Source of the DNA: an uncultured Mobiluncus sp.
GTDB lineage: Bacteria > Actinomycetota > Actinomycetes > Actinomycetales > Actinomycetaceae
Assembly: GCF_947254095.1 (NCBI RefSeq)
Contig: NZ_CAMYBV010000007.1
Location: 40,188 to 104,187 of the forward strand
Direction: 5' to 3'
DNA: 64,000 nucleotides
Of the stretch, positions 15,131 to 23,489 are shown one piece after another. Position numbers and translations under genes: made by a program. The notes under the pieces were generated by a model. That model did not search any database. It saw only the letters and a list, made by a program, of their open reading frames with translations, and was not told the DNA's origin. Every line of letters starts with the position of its first letter. Position 1 is the first letter of the stretch.

Positions 15131-15243
15131 AGCGGCAGCGACGCAGTCGCATGAGTCGCTGAGTAAAACGGTGGAGGCGTTAAAAAACGGCACTGGTGTG
15201 CCGTTTTAGCCGGAACGCCCTAAAAAACCTCCGTCGCCCGCTC
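15131..15243. repeat. 113-bp direct repeat, right copy (att-like)
   Basis: Matches 11673-11785 with 5 differences, including the perfect inner hairpin and the terminal CCGTCGCCCGCTC. It marks the right edge of the tRNA-Gly island. Confidence 0.9.
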
Positions 15244-15588
15244 CACAAAACAAAAAACCTACCAGCACCGACCTTTTGCTGTAGTACCTGGAAAAAACCC
15301 GAAATATAGACACAATGTTACTTAAGCCCAATTTTGTTTAATTAAGCCATATCTATGCCGAGGGTGAACTGGAGGAGGCTACAACCTGTCGGGAATCCCG
15401 ACAAGTTCATCGTGAGGGCATGAACTCGGTAGCATTGACCCCTGCGCGCATCTACACCCATATAGTCTCGATCCGGGGCTACCCAAAAAATGGCTACCCC
15501 TTGGACTGGACGTGAAAGTGTGCCCCCTCAACTGTCTAGAGGGGGCACACTGTTCGTTAGGGAAACATGCATAGCGAGCAACGAGTGG
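15244..15588. other. Intergenic DNA with palindrome and hairpin
   Basis: No credible gene. A palindrome TGTCGGGAATCCCGACA lies at 15387-15403. A 13-bp perfect stem (15517-15529 with 15539-15551) just after the aztD stop on its strand is followed by only a short T stretch, so it could be a weak terminator or an mRNA 3' stabiliser. Confidence 0.6.
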
Positions 15589-16818
15589 CTAGCTCACATT
15601 CGTGACCGCCAGTGATGTCGGCTGACCCGCAACCTCCGCAGTGGCAGTCTCGGTCATCGTAGAGAGGTCAATCATGTGCACTTTTCCAGCGAGAGGGTCA
15701 GAGACCCACACAGTGTTAGCGTTGGCGTAGTTGCCAGCAGCAACTCCGGGGGCAATGCCGCCGTGACCGCTGGGCTTTTCCCATTCACCGGTCACCTGCA
15801 TGGTGTGTTCAAGGCTGCCGGTCTCATCAAAGACATAGAGCTTGCCGTTGGTTCCGAGTGTAATCACATGACCGTCAGGTGTGATAGCGAGATTCGAGAT
15901 ATTCACGCCCTCGTCCACCCCGACAGTCTTGGTGGTATTGTCACCAACGAAGACGAGCTTATCGCCAGCTTTACCGACCAATGTAGAAAAGTCCGCATTA
16001 GCTACAAAAGTACCCACGCGATCCTCGCCAAGGTCAGGAGTAGGAATGTTGACACCCTCGCCGTTCTTGATAACTAGTACAGAGTCAGCGCAACCGAAGG
16101 CGGCGTTGGTGCCGCGAGCAACTTCGCCGTGCATGCGCATACAGGTGAAGGTTTTCTCCACTTCAGTCTCTCCGTGGCGCAGTTCAATAGTGTCGGGCAA
16201 TGCGGTGCCTTCCTGTGCTGTGGCGCTCACGAGGTAGTGACCTTCAGGCATGGGAACCACTACGCCGTGATGCGGCAAGTTGGCTTTGACACGAGTGAGA
16301 CCATCAAGCTGCCCTGTCTCTAAATTCTTGGTGGTGACCAGGGAAGCGGCGCCATCATCATCAGCGAAAATCCCGGTCGCCCCGGCTTTCGGATTCGGCA
16401 CCACGTGAACAGGCTTATTACCCTTAACAACCTCTTTCAGCAGTGCTGGCTTTCCAGTATAGAAGTGGAAGTGATCGCCGTGCTCCTGCTTCCATGCACC
16501 CGCATCGATGATGGATGATTCGTTGTCGTGTTGACGGTTAGCCACTACGTGACGGCCGTCATGTGCCGTTGTCAACGATGGGCGTGAGGTGAGCTCAAAA
16601 TCCGTAACTTTCTTAAGGTTCTCATCAAAGATGCTTACCCCGCTCTCAGTTGCCACGATAACGCGTGGCATTGCTTCCGAGGTTTCTGTTCCTGTGGAAC
16701 TCACGCCGTGGTCGTCGTGTTTTTGACCTTTAGGGTCGTAATCGTCGGATTGGGTTCCGCAGCCAGCCAGGGCCACAGTCATTACTGACGCAATTGCAAC
16801 AATCTTCATTAGTTTCAT
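15589..16818 (-). CDS. aztD: Zinc metallochaperone AztD-like lipoprotein
   Basis: 409 residues. A lipoprotein signal peptide ends Ala-Leu-Ala-Gly-Cys with Cys20 as the lipid site. Next come a flexible His/Asp-rich stretch (His-Asp-Asp-His), then a beta-propeller-like body with His-Gly-Asp-His-Phe-His-Phe and Cys-Met-Arg-Met-His segments. This matches AztD, which delivers periplasmic zinc to the AztC solute-binding protein of an AztABC importer. No aztABC genes are adjacent, so it acts with a transporter elsewhere or alone. A Zur-like palindrome at 16832-16850 just upstream supports expression under zinc starvation. Confidence 0.82.
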   Translation of the reverse strand: MKLMKIVAIASVMTVALAGCGTQSDDYDPKGQKHDDHGVSSTGTETSEAMPRVIVATESGVSIFDENLKKVTDFELTSRPSLTTAHDGRHVVANRQHDNESSIIDAGAWKQEHGDHFHFYTGKPALLKEVVKGNKPVHVVPNPKAGATGIFADDDGAASLVTTKNLETGQLDGLTRVKANLPHHGVVVPMPEGHYLVSATAQEGTALPDTIELRHGETEVEKTFTCMRMHGEVARGTNAAFGCADSVLVIKNGEGVNIPTPDLGEDRVGTFVANADFSTLVGKAGDKLVFVGDNTTKTVGVDEGVNISNLAITPDGHVITLGTNGKLYVFDETGSLEHTMQVTGEWEKPSGHGGIAPGVAAGNYANANTVWVSDPLAGKVHMIDLSTMTETATAEVAGQPTSLAVTNVS

Positions 16819-16831
16819 AAGGGCTACTATA

Positions 16832-16850
16832 AATGAAAACGATAATCATT
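16832..16850 (-). promoter_or_regulatory. Zur-type zinc box upstream of aztD
   Basis: AATGAAAACGATAATCATT has the AATGA-TCATT outer symmetry and AT-rich core of actinobacterial Zur operators, 13 bases before the aztD start. The following bases (GATAATCATTATC) add a second overlapping palindrome. The binding protein is inferred. Confidence 0.65.
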
Positions 16851-16977
16851 ATCAACTAATGTGTATACTGTTTCCTTGAAACCGGGTTAGAACTCGTGTT
16901 ACTCCTGGTCACACTGGTGTTCGAGTTAGAATACCTTGATAGATTGTGAGCTAGGCTGCTCTGTGAGAGGGGGTGTG

Positions 16978-17493
16978 GTGAGGACCTACGAGTCGGGTGC
17001 TGCGTTGGCGGCTGAGATTGCTAAGCGCGGTGGTTTATTTATCCGTGAGTTTGCTGAAGTACCAGAGGAAGGTTGGGATCAGCTGGTTGATGGGGTGGAT
17101 CGCACGCCCCGTCAGATGATTGCTTATCAGCTCGGTTGGATGGAACTGTTGCTGAGCTGGGAGCGTGAGGAACAGGCTGGCGCTACGGTGGTAACTCCAG
17201 CGCCGGGATTTAAATGGAATCAGCTGGGAGGTCTGTATGAGTCGTTTTATCAGACTTGGGGAACTATCGCCGTTGATGATCTGATTGATCGATTTGGAGT
17301 CCTGCTGGGTGAAGTAGTTCAACTGGTTAACGGTCTGAGCGAAGCGGAGTTGTTCGAGTCAGGGAAGCGGGCGTGGGCGTCCTCTACCCCGTCGGCGTGG
17401 CCGGTGTGGAAGTGGATACATATCAACACAGTCGCGCCGTTTACTACGTTTCGCACCAAAATCAGGAAGTGGAAGAAACTATCTGGTTGTTAG
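16978..17493 (+). CDS. ClbS/DfsB family four-helix bundle protein (DUF1706)
   Basis: About 171 residues. Strong family signature: Tyr-Gln-Leu-Gly-Trp-Met-Glu-Leu-Leu-Leu-Ser-Trp-Glu, Thr-Pro-Ala-Pro-Gly-Phe-Lys-Trp-Asn, and the C-terminal Trp-Pro-Val-Trp-Lys-Trp-Ile-His-Ile-Asn-Thr-Val-Ala-Pro-Phe. ClbS is the colibactin self-resistance cyclopropane hydrolase; DfsB-like members are widespread and mostly of unknown role. GTG16978 has GAGAGG 7 bases upstream; the longer TTG16936 frame lacks one. Its end overlaps the convergent ABC-F gene by 15 bases. A detoxification role is inference. Confidence 0.82.
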   Translation: MRTYESGAALAAEIAKRGGLFIREFAEVPEEGWDQLVDGVDRTPRQMIAYQLGWMELLLSWEREEQAGATVVTPAPGFKWNQLGGLYESFYQTWGTIAVDDLIDRFGVLLGEVVQLVNGLSEAELFESGKRAWASSTPSAWPVWKWIHINTVAPFTTFRTKIRKWKKLSGC

Positions 17494-19098
17494 TAATGAG
17501 CCGCGCCAATGGTCGATGAGCCAGCGGTCGTGACTGGCGATAATCAATGTTCCTTTCCACCTACTCAGCGCATCTTCCAAGGCCTGCATACTGTCGAGGT
17601 CGAGGAAATTGGTCGGCTCATCGATGAGGAGGATGGCAGGGGCTGAGGCCAAGGCTAGGGCGATTTGTGCGCGGCGCTGGTTGCCTGCAGACAGTTCGGG
17701 GATAGGGGTTGCCCACATTGCGGGGTGCAAGATTCCTTTCCCGGCTTCGCCAATTCCCCCTCTCCAGACTTCGGTGGTGAATCCAAAATCACGGACTCTC
17801 GGTAAATGTTGGGGCACCAAGCTAACCGATTTGTCGCGTGTGATGGTTCCGCTTGCCGAGGCGTCAGCAGGGGGCTGCCCAGAGTTTATCCAGTTCAAGA
17901 GTGTGGATTTCCCCGACCCGTTGGTGCCGGTGACCAGCAGGTGTTCGCCATAAACGACATCGAAACTGAGTGGCGCGAGACGCTGTTCCACGCTTGCAAG
18001 CCTTACAGATACCGCCACCCCGGCGCGCTTGGCAGGCTGGGCAAACGCGAAGGACAATTCATAGTTACGAGGTTTGCGCACTTCTCGCGTCGCTAAGGTG
18101 TCTAAGCGCTGGTCGTCGTTTCGTATCCGACGTGTGGCGGTCGCGGCGGCACGGTCGGCAAAAAACTTCTTCGCTTTGCCTTGAGCGCTGGCGAGCCGCA
18201 CACCTCCACGAGAGATTTTTCCCGCCGCCTGCCGATGTCTTTGCACCTTACGCGCTTCGGCTTGCTGGGCAGCGTGTAGTTCCACGTATTTGGCGCGGGC
18301 ACGGGCTTTTTCAGCCAGATAGTCGGAGTAAGCCCCCGCGCAACGGTAAAGACCTGCGGTTTCGCCCGCCCCTTCGGCCTTTGCCAAAGCATTGAACACC
18401 TCCACGTCCATATCGTAAATCACTGTGGCGGTGTCCTCGATGAAGGCCCGATCATGGCTGGCCATCAGTACCGGACCACCCCAGCTATTGACCGTTTGCG
18501 TCAGAAAACTGAGCGCCTGAGCATCGAGGTGGTTGGTAGGTTCATCCAAAATCAACACTGCCGGTTTCAAGATGAGGGTCGCCGCTAATTGCAGCCTGCC
18601 GCGCTGACCGGGAGACAACAGAGACAGCTCCCGGTTCCGCCCCGACCTTGTGAAAGACATTAAGTCGAGCCCTGCCAATACTTCGGCCACCCGAGCGTCG
18701 AGCGACCAAATATCAAAACCCGTCATCTGAGCCAGCAGCTGGTCATATTTTCGCTCCAACTCGCCAAGTGCGCCGCCCTCGCCGATTCGCGAAGTTACCT
18801 CCGCAAACTGGTCGGCTACGGCTCGAAGTGGATGCAACGCGGCGTCAAGGTAGTCGCTGACGCTACCATCAAACTGTTCGACGTTGGGAACCCCGAAGCG
18901 CTCCAATTCGGTTCCCTCGACTTTGCCCCGCTGTGCCGGTAGATCGCCCGAAGCGATACGCAGCAGCGTAGTCTTGCCGCACCCGTTGGGTCCGACCAGG
19001 CAGGCGCGCTCACCGTCGCTGACGTGCAAAGTGACATCATTGAGCACCGGGACAGTTGCATAGGAAAAAGAAATATTAACGAGGTTGATGACAGGCAT
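17479..19098 (-). CDS. ABC-F family ATPase (ribosome protection type)
   Basis: 539 residues, two ABC domains in one chain and no membrane segments. Walker A Gly-Pro-Asn-Gly-Cys-Gly-Lys-Thr and Gly-Thr-Asn-Gly-Ser-Gly-Lys-Ser; signatures Leu-Leu-Ser-Pro-Gly-Gln-Arg and Leu-Ser-Ala-Gly-Asn-Gln-Arg; Walker B with Leu-Asp-Glu-Pro-Thr-Asn-His-Leu-Asp and Ile-Asp-Glu-Pro-Thr-Asn-Phe-Leu-Asp. A basic linker of about 90 residues joins them. ABC-F proteins act on the ribosome, many giving resistance to macrolides, lincosamides or pleuromutilins. The upstream three-codon leader with SD-sequestering structure strongly suggests antibiotic-inducible translation. The drug class is unknown. Confidence 0.9.
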   Translation of the reverse strand: MPVINLVNISFSYATVPVLNDVTLHVSDGERACLVGPNGCGKTTLLRIASGDLPAQRGKVEGTELERFGVPNVEQFDGSVSDYLDAALHPLRAVADQFAEVTSRIGEGGALGELERKYDQLLAQMTGFDIWSLDARVAEVLAGLDLMSFTRSGRNRELSLLSPGQRGRLQLAATLILKPAVLILDEPTNHLDAQALSFLTQTVNSWGGPVLMASHDRAFIEDTATVIYDMDVEVFNALAKAEGAGETAGLYRCAGAYSDYLAEKARARAKYVELHAAQQAEARKVQRHRQAAGKISRGGVRLASAQGKAKKFFADRAAATATRRIRNDDQRLDTLATREVRKPRNYELSFAFAQPAKRAGVAVSVRLASVEQRLAPLSFDVVYGEHLLVTGTNGSGKSTLLNWINSGQPPADASASGTITRDKSVSLVPQHLPRVRDFGFTTEVWRGGIGEAGKGILHPAMWATPIPELSAGNQRRAQIALALASAPAILLIDEPTNFLDLDSMQALEDALSRWKGTLIIASHDRWLIDHWRGSLLTTR

Positions 19099-19184
19099 AG
19101 TAATCTCCAGGACGCAAGAATTTAACGGGAAGCGTCTCAGTCGGGCTGAGCAGAGATTACTTGGTCATCGGAAGATATCTCCTC
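19099..19184 (-). promoter_or_regulatory. Translational attenuator of the ABC-F gene
   Basis: In minus-strand order: SD GAGGAG (19184-19179), leader Met-Thr-Lys-stop, arm AGTAATCTC (19161-19153) overlapping the leader's Lys/stop codons, a small hairpin CTCAG/CTGAG, an ACGC/GCGT hairpin, then GAGATTACT (19107-19099), which contains the ABC-F SD and is the exact complement of the first arm. The ABC-F ribosome site is thus closed unless a ribosome stalled on the leader covers the first arm. This is the erm/cat-type design. Confidence 0.75.
19157..19168 (-). CDS. Three-residue leader peptide Met-Thr-Lys
   Basis: ATG ACC AAG TAA with GAGGAG ten bases upstream. The stop codon lies inside the arm that sequesters the ABC-F ribosome site. 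A longer frame (from 19396) ends in the same codons, but the strong internal SD marks the short form. Expected to act as a stalling leader, not as a functional peptide. Confidence 0.65.
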   Translation of the reverse strand: MTK

Positions 19185-19539
19185 GATAGAAAGGGTGGGC
19201 GAAGGGCCAGCTCCAATTTTAGCTCACTGCTTTCACGCCAGCTACCGTTTTTTCTAGGTGCTGGCGTCCCTGTCACAAGGGCGGTTCTGTCGCGTTTGTT
19301 GTTACGGGCGCGACGGAGAAGGGTGGTCCACCGAGTTGGCCGGATATGCTCGGGGTGCTTTTGAGATGAAATGGGCGGTGGTAGTCCCGAAATCATCTGT
19401 GTTGATGCATTAAAATGTTTTATTGTAGCTGTGTGATTCTCTGAGGAACACGCAGGGCTCGCTGGCTTTTTGGGCTTTCAAATCCCCTCGAGGGTGAATC
19501 GTCACAGTTGTGAACAGATAAAAATAGAAAGATACGGCA
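19185..19539. other. Divergent promoter region between the ABC-F and propeller genes
   Basis: About 350 bases without a credible gene besides the leader. It contains GCCAGCTACCG/tctaGGTGCTGGC inverted segments around 19240-19266 and an AT-rich stretch at 19405-19430 likely to hold promoters for both directions. No protein-coding signal was trusted. Confidence 0.5.
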
Positions 19540-21192
19540 ATGACTTCTCCACAAAATCCCGGTTTCCCTCCAAACGACATCCCCAACGGGGTACCGCCGC
19601 AGACCCCCAACGGAGTCCCGCCACAGGTATCTGGGCCGGCGTCTTCCGCTTTCTCAAACCAGCCGGCGATGCCTCAGAACCAACCGGCGGCGCCAAATGG
19701 GTCGGCCTATCAGGCACCTTCGGGGTACGTGGCTGCGAATGGGCAGCTGGCAGCTGTCCCGGTGACTAAGTCGCGCCGAGGGCTGGTAATTGGTATTTTG
19801 GCTGTCTCGCTGGTTCTGGTGTTGGCGGTGGTCCTTTTTATCCTGTTGTTTACGGGGTTTCTTTCCTTGCCCGGTGGATCCAAGGCAGCGGGTGGATCTG
19901 CGAGCGCGTCTCCAGACAATGTTATTTCCGGGCTGACCCAATCCGAGAAAGAACCGCAACTCATAGACATGGGCAATGACCCCGGCAAAGATTACGCCTT
20001 TGTGGGGGACACACTGCTGGCTACGGACGGAGATGAGGTTTGGGCTTTCAGTCTCAAGTCCCAACAAGAGATCTGGCGCAGTAGTGACGTGATAGAGGAA
20101 CTGAATTGTGACCCGGCATACAGTCCTTGGTTCGTCGACCGGGATGAATCGAGCTCCAACTTGGCACTGATGAGCTGCTCTTCCGAGACAACAACCCGCT
20201 ATGCCGTGATTTCTGCCAAGGACGGCAAAGTTGTTACCAGTAAAGAACTGAATTCCGATGAAGTCAATTCTTTCATGGAGTTACTCAAGGATGGCAGTCT
20301 CGTGACCTGCGAGAACAACGAGCTTACCCGTTACGACGGGGTGGCCAGCGCCGACAAGAAACTGTGGAGCCAGCCGGTGGAGGACTGTGGGTACGGTGTT
20401 CGGGAATATGACTCCGGGTGGCTCAGAATGATATGGGAGAGCGACGACTGGGGGCAGCTGTTTAACCTGCAAGACGGTTCGCAGCCTCCATTTGCACAAA
20501 CTTTCATCGATTCGATTGAGGACTTGGAGGAAGATTCCTATTCATTCACGCCGTTAGCAAAAGGCAACTTTGCCGCGGAATACTCCACAAAAACAGGTGG
20601 GGACACCCCTATGGGTCATGCTGTCGTAGTTGACGCACAGGGCCAGCCGCTTTCCCAGACTTATGACAACGCATTTTTCTCATTTGCAGACGATGAACGA
20701 GTAGTGCTGGTGGTTTCCCATGAGTTTGCAAACTACGACGAGTTGGAAGAGTCCACGCGCCTCGATCCTGCGACCGGTCAGGAACTGTGGACCAATGAGG
20801 ATGCCGGAATCGGCTGTGCCTTAGGAGCGGATAAACAGTTCATTTGGGGGTGGGACTTCCCCTGCGGTGGTGGCGGAGCCCCGGAGGATCATAGTGGACT
20901 GTTGCTTGATACCAATACCGGCGAAACCGTGCCGATGGGAGGTCTGAGAGATGCCCAAGACATCTACCGCGCCGACAGCGGTTTTATCGTTGAGACTTAC
21001 GATGACGAAGAGGAAAATGGGGGGGTAAAGCTCAAATCCTTTGCCTGGAAGGACGGAAAATTTGTGAAACTGTGGAGCCAGAAATACAAAGATATCCCTT
21101 ATTTCATCGAATATCAGCATCGGATTTATGCCACTTCTTCGGGAGACGATTTCGGAATCGTGGGCTACCTCGGTTACGAATCGGGCAACTAA
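19540..21192 (+). CDS. Membrane-anchored protein with extracellular PQQ-like propeller domain
   Basis: 550 residues. The N-terminal 75 residues are cytoplasmic, Pro/Asn/Gln-rich with a repeated Asn-Gly-Val-Pro-Pro-Gln motif. A single membrane helix follows (about residues 80-108), then a Ser/Ala-rich stalk and an acidic extracellular domain. Repeats such as Asp-Gly-Asp-Glu-Val-Trp-Ala-Phe and Gly-Gln-Glu-Leu-Trp resemble PQQ/WD-type beta-propeller blades, with several paired cysteines. Such proteins are common in Actinomycetaceae; the ligand is unknown. It stands alone with the ABC-F attenuator region upstream. Confidence 0.6.
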   Translation: MTSPQNPGFPPNDIPNGVPPQTPNGVPPQVSGPASSAFSNQPAMPQNQPAAPNGSAYQAPSGYVAANGQLAAVPVTKSRRGLVIGILAVSLVLVLAVVLFILLFTGFLSLPGGSKAAGGSASASPDNVISGLTQSEKEPQLIDMGNDPGKDYAFVGDTLLATDGDEVWAFSLKSQQEIWRSSDVIEELNCDPAYSPWFVDRDESSSNLALMSCSSETTTRYAVISAKDGKVVTSKELNSDEVNSFMELLKDGSLVTCENNELTRYDGVASADKKLWSQPVEDCGYGVREYDSGWLRMIWESDDWGQLFNLQDGSQPPFAQTFIDSIEDLEEDSYSFTPLAKGNFAAEYSTKTGGDTPMGHAVVVDAQGQPLSQTYDNAFFSFADDERVVLVVSHEFANYDELEESTRLDPATGQELWTNEDAGIGCALGADKQFIWGWDFPCGGGGAPEDHSGLLLDTNTGETVPMGGLRDAQDIYRADSGFIVETYDDEEENGGVKLKSFAWKDGKFVKLWSQKYKDIPYFIEYQHRIYATSSGDDFGIVGYLGYESGN

Positions 21193-21237
21193 GCGCGAGC
21201 CACCCGGTGCGCCCTGAAAGCCAGTCCCCTGGGGGTG

Positions 21238-21675
21238 CTAGTTTTCGCTAGGCGTCTCGGGATCGGGGGAAGCCGCGGATTCTTTTGAAGCTTTCGGGTG
21301 GCGTTTGTCGAGGTAGTGTGCGGCACAGGAAGCGATGACGAGCAGGCTCAAAATATTCCACGCAAACGCGGCAAAGCCGGAAAGAGGCTCGTTTTCCTGA
21401 GATGTCAAAAATGCGATTCCGAGAAGCACGGCCAGCAACACGTCAACTACGTAAACCCATGGTCGGTTTACATTCACGGTTTGTTTCCCTGCCAGAACGC
21501 TCGCCACAATCAGTACTACGAAAGACAAGACCGCCCACCACCGAGGGATGACCGGCTCTCCCAAAACCTTAAAGAGAACAGCCGACGTGGCAATACCGAG
21601 AACGACAATAATTGCAAGCGTCGTGAACCGCGACACTTTACTATGCTGATTGGCTAATTCCTTCACAGGTGGCAT
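21238..21675 (-). CDS. Small membrane protein of unknown function
   Basis: About 145 residues with four hydrophobic helices and a charged Ser/Pro/Glu-rich C-terminus. No family is recognised. ATG21675 (Met-Pro-Pro-Val-Lys-Glu) was preferred over 21741 because the extra N-terminus is low in quality and would extend into the divergent promoter of the Fic gene. The ribosome site is weak (GGGAAA). Confidence 0.55.
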   Translation of the reverse strand: MPPVKELANQHSKVSRFTTLAIIVVLGIATSAVLFKVLGEPVIPRWWAVLSFVVLIVASVLAGKQTVNVNRPWVYVVDVLLAVLLGIAFLTSQENEPLSGFAAFAWNILSLLVIASCAAHYLDKRHPKASKESAASPDPETPSEN

Positions 21676-21759
21676 TTTCCCATTTTGATTTCTATAGCTC
21701 AAGGGGGCGTGGTTCGGGGATCTGCGGGGACTGTCGCACAAGTGTGGTCGTGGCGGGTA

Positions 21760-21821
21760 ACCTTTACTTGCGCTAAATTTACCTTTACTTATTGGGGAAA
21801 ATGACGATAATAAGTAAAGGT
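21760..21821 (+). promoter_or_regulatory. Operator array upstream of the HTH-Fic gene
   Basis: ACCTTTACTT occurs at 21760-21769 and 21781-21790, and its exact inverse AAGTAAAGGT at 21812-21821. The last two form a perfect 13-bp inverted repeat (21781-21793, 21809-21821) with a 15-base spacer ending 12 bases before the start codon. The neighbouring product has an N-terminal HTH, so autoregulation is likely. Confidence 0.75.
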
Positions 21822-21832
21822 AGAGGGGGTGC

Positions 21833-22750
21833 GTGCTGATGATTGCTTACGACGGCCTGATGCGCAGGCTCAACGCAAAGGGCCTCACCAAGACTGGGCT
21901 GGCTCACGAGCTGGGCATTTCTTCCCGAACGATAGCGAAAATTGGGCGAGGCGAACCGATTGCCGGACACGTGTTGGCCAGAATCGCGGTGTTCTTGGAG
22001 TGCAACCCGGAGGATTTGTGTCAAAGTCGCACGGACAATGTGCTGCTGCAAACCTTGCGCGATGAGAAAAACGTCCGCCTGTCTGGGGGGCTGTACCATG
22101 AGCTGCAAGTCCGCCTGACCTATAACTCAAATCATATTGAGGGTAGCCAACTCAGTGAGGACCAGACCCGACTCATTTTTGAGACAAACACGTTTGGTGC
22201 CGATTCAGGACTCCCGGTGGACGACATCATTGAGACGGCCAACCATTTTCGCGGCATCGACTTTGTCATTGACCGGGCAGAACAACCCTTGAACGAAGAA
22301 ATCATTAAGGAGCTGCATCGCATACTGAAACAGGGCACCACGGAATCCTCCTTGGAATGGTTCGCCGTTGGGGACTACAAAAGACGCCCCAATATGGTGG
22401 GCGGGCGTGAGACTGCCAAACCGCAAGATGTCGCCAGCCAAATGAAACAGTTACTGTCACGTTACGAGTCCCTAAACAGGGTCGAATTCGATGACATAGT
22501 AGAGTTTCACTACCAGTTTGAGCTGATACACCCTTTCCAGGATGGGAACGGACGGGTGGGTCGTCTCATTGCCCTGAAAGAATGCCTACGTCACGAAATT
22601 GTCCCGTTCATTATCGAGGACTCAAAGAAACTGTTTTACTATCGTGGCCTTTCGCAGTGGGAAAACGAAAAAGGCTACCTACGGGAGACTTGCCTCGATG
22701 GGCAAGACACTTTTATCAAACTTATGTCCCAGTTCGGTATGCAACCCTAA
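21833..22750 (+). CDS. HTH-Fic protein (putative AMPylating enzyme with inhibitory helix)
   Basis: 305 residues. An XRE-like helix-turn-helix covers residues 18-62. The class II inhibitory motif Ser-Asn-His-Ile-Glu-Gly is at 99-104, and the Fic catalytic motif His-Pro-Phe-Gln-Asp-Gly-Asn-Gly-Arg at 233-241. Fic enzymes usually transfer AMP to a hydroxyl on a target protein; here the inhibitory glutamate (E103) would keep it silent until released. The HTH fused on the same chain and the operator array upstream suggest a one-protein regulatory or toxin-antitoxin-like module. GTG21833 or ATG21839 is the start; both have AGAGGGGG upstream. Confidence 0.9.
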   Translation: MLMIAYDGLMRRLNAKGLTKTGLAHELGISSRTIAKIGRGEPIAGHVLARIAVFLECNPEDLCQSRTDNVLLQTLRDEKNVRLSGGLYHELQVRLTYNSNHIEGSQLSEDQTRLIFETNTFGADSGLPVDDIIETANHFRGIDFVIDRAEQPLNEEIIKELHRILKQGTTESSLEWFAVGDYKRRPNMVGGRETAKPQDVASQMKQLLSRYESLNRVEFDDIVEFHYQFELIHPFQDGNGRVGRLIALKECLRHEIVPFIIEDSKKLFYYRGLSQWENEKGYLRETCLDGQDTFIKLMSQFGMQP

Positions 22751-22757
22751 ACCCGCC

Positions 22758-23489
22758 CTAATCGGCGTCTGGTTCGACTTTGATTTTGTAAACCTGGCCG
22801 AGCTGAGCCGGGGAGGACATTTGAGGTTCGGTGCCGCTGATGGTGCCGTCAAACCAGACCGTGACGGTTTTTCCCGTGAGCCCCGTGGCATCTACGGTTT
22901 TCCCGTCTTTCGTGTAATCCAAGTTATCGACCGGCAAAGCAATCGGCTTGAGACTGTTCACGTCTAAATCAGGCTGGTTTTGTCCCTTCGTAAAAATCCA
23001 GGCATATTCCGGTGGCACCTGCACTACCTGCACCATGAGCCTATCCGTGTCGCTTTCCTTTACTTCAGCGCGGAAGTTGGCGACACCTTTGGGCATAAGT
23101 GTCGAGTTCATGGCGATGTCTTGGAAAAGAATCCAGCGTTCGCCCCTCTTTACATTCAAATAGCCGGGTTCCCAGGTTTGATATTCATATCCCGTCCCAA
23201 AGTTTGATTCATCGTCTGCGCTGGGGGTTTTCGTCACGTCGACACTGGTACGAATCGTGCCGTCAGCAGTTCCGCACGTCACCCCGCTGTTGACGTAGCC
23301 GGTTTCCCTATAAACGTCGCCCCGAACCTGGACCATCGGTGGCAAAGCGCCGGGGGTGTCCGCAGTGTTGGTAGGCGTACCTGTGGCTTTCGTAACCCCC
23401 GTGGCCGTCGTGACATCCCCACTGCCGGTGCATGCCCCCAGCAGACCCACGCTTAACAGCAAAATTACCGTGAAAATAAAGTGTTTCAT
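22758..23489 (-). CDS. Secreted lipoprotein of unknown function
   Basis: About 243 residues. The signal peptide ends Leu-Leu-Gly-Ala-Cys, a clear lipobox, followed by a Thr/Gly-rich linker (about 35 residues) and a beta-rich domain. Nothing specific is recognised, though it has the look of Telomeric-repeat-like or DUF4352-type extracellular domains. ATG23489 has AAGGAG 7 bases upstream; the frame extends to 23510 without a better site. It converges with the Fic gene with 7 bases between. Confidence 0.65.
   Translation of the reverse strand: MKHFIFTVILLLSVGLLGACTGSGDVTTATGVTKATGTPTNTADTPGALPPMVQVRGDVYRETGYVNSGVTCGTADGTIRTSVDVTKTPSADDESNFGTGYEYQTWEPGYLNVKRGERWILFQDIAMNSTLMPKGVANFRAEVKESDTDRLMVQVVQVPPEYAWIFTKGQNQPDLDVNSLKPIALPVDNLDYTKDGKTVDATGLTGKTVTVWFDGTISGTEPQMSSPAQLGQVYKIKVEPDAD

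Larger units (their letters stand above)
11597..15243. mobile_element. Degenerate integrated island at the tRNA-Gly 3' end
   Basis: Three copies of CCGTCGCCCGCTC (the tRNA 3' end) occur at 11585-11597, 11773-11785 and 15231-15243. The last two end 113-bp direct repeats about 3.46 kb apart. Between them lie a broken gene of Firmicutes conjugative-element type and an AT-rich reverse transcriptase gene, both unlike the surroundings. No integrase or conjugation gene remains, so the element looks decayed or dependent on another element. Boundaries are inferred from the repeats. Confidence 0.75.

Noticed and set aside
19157..19396. 79-residue protein upstream of the ABC-F gene
   Set aside because: No ribosome site at its start and biased composition; the strong internal SD supports only the last three codons as a leader.
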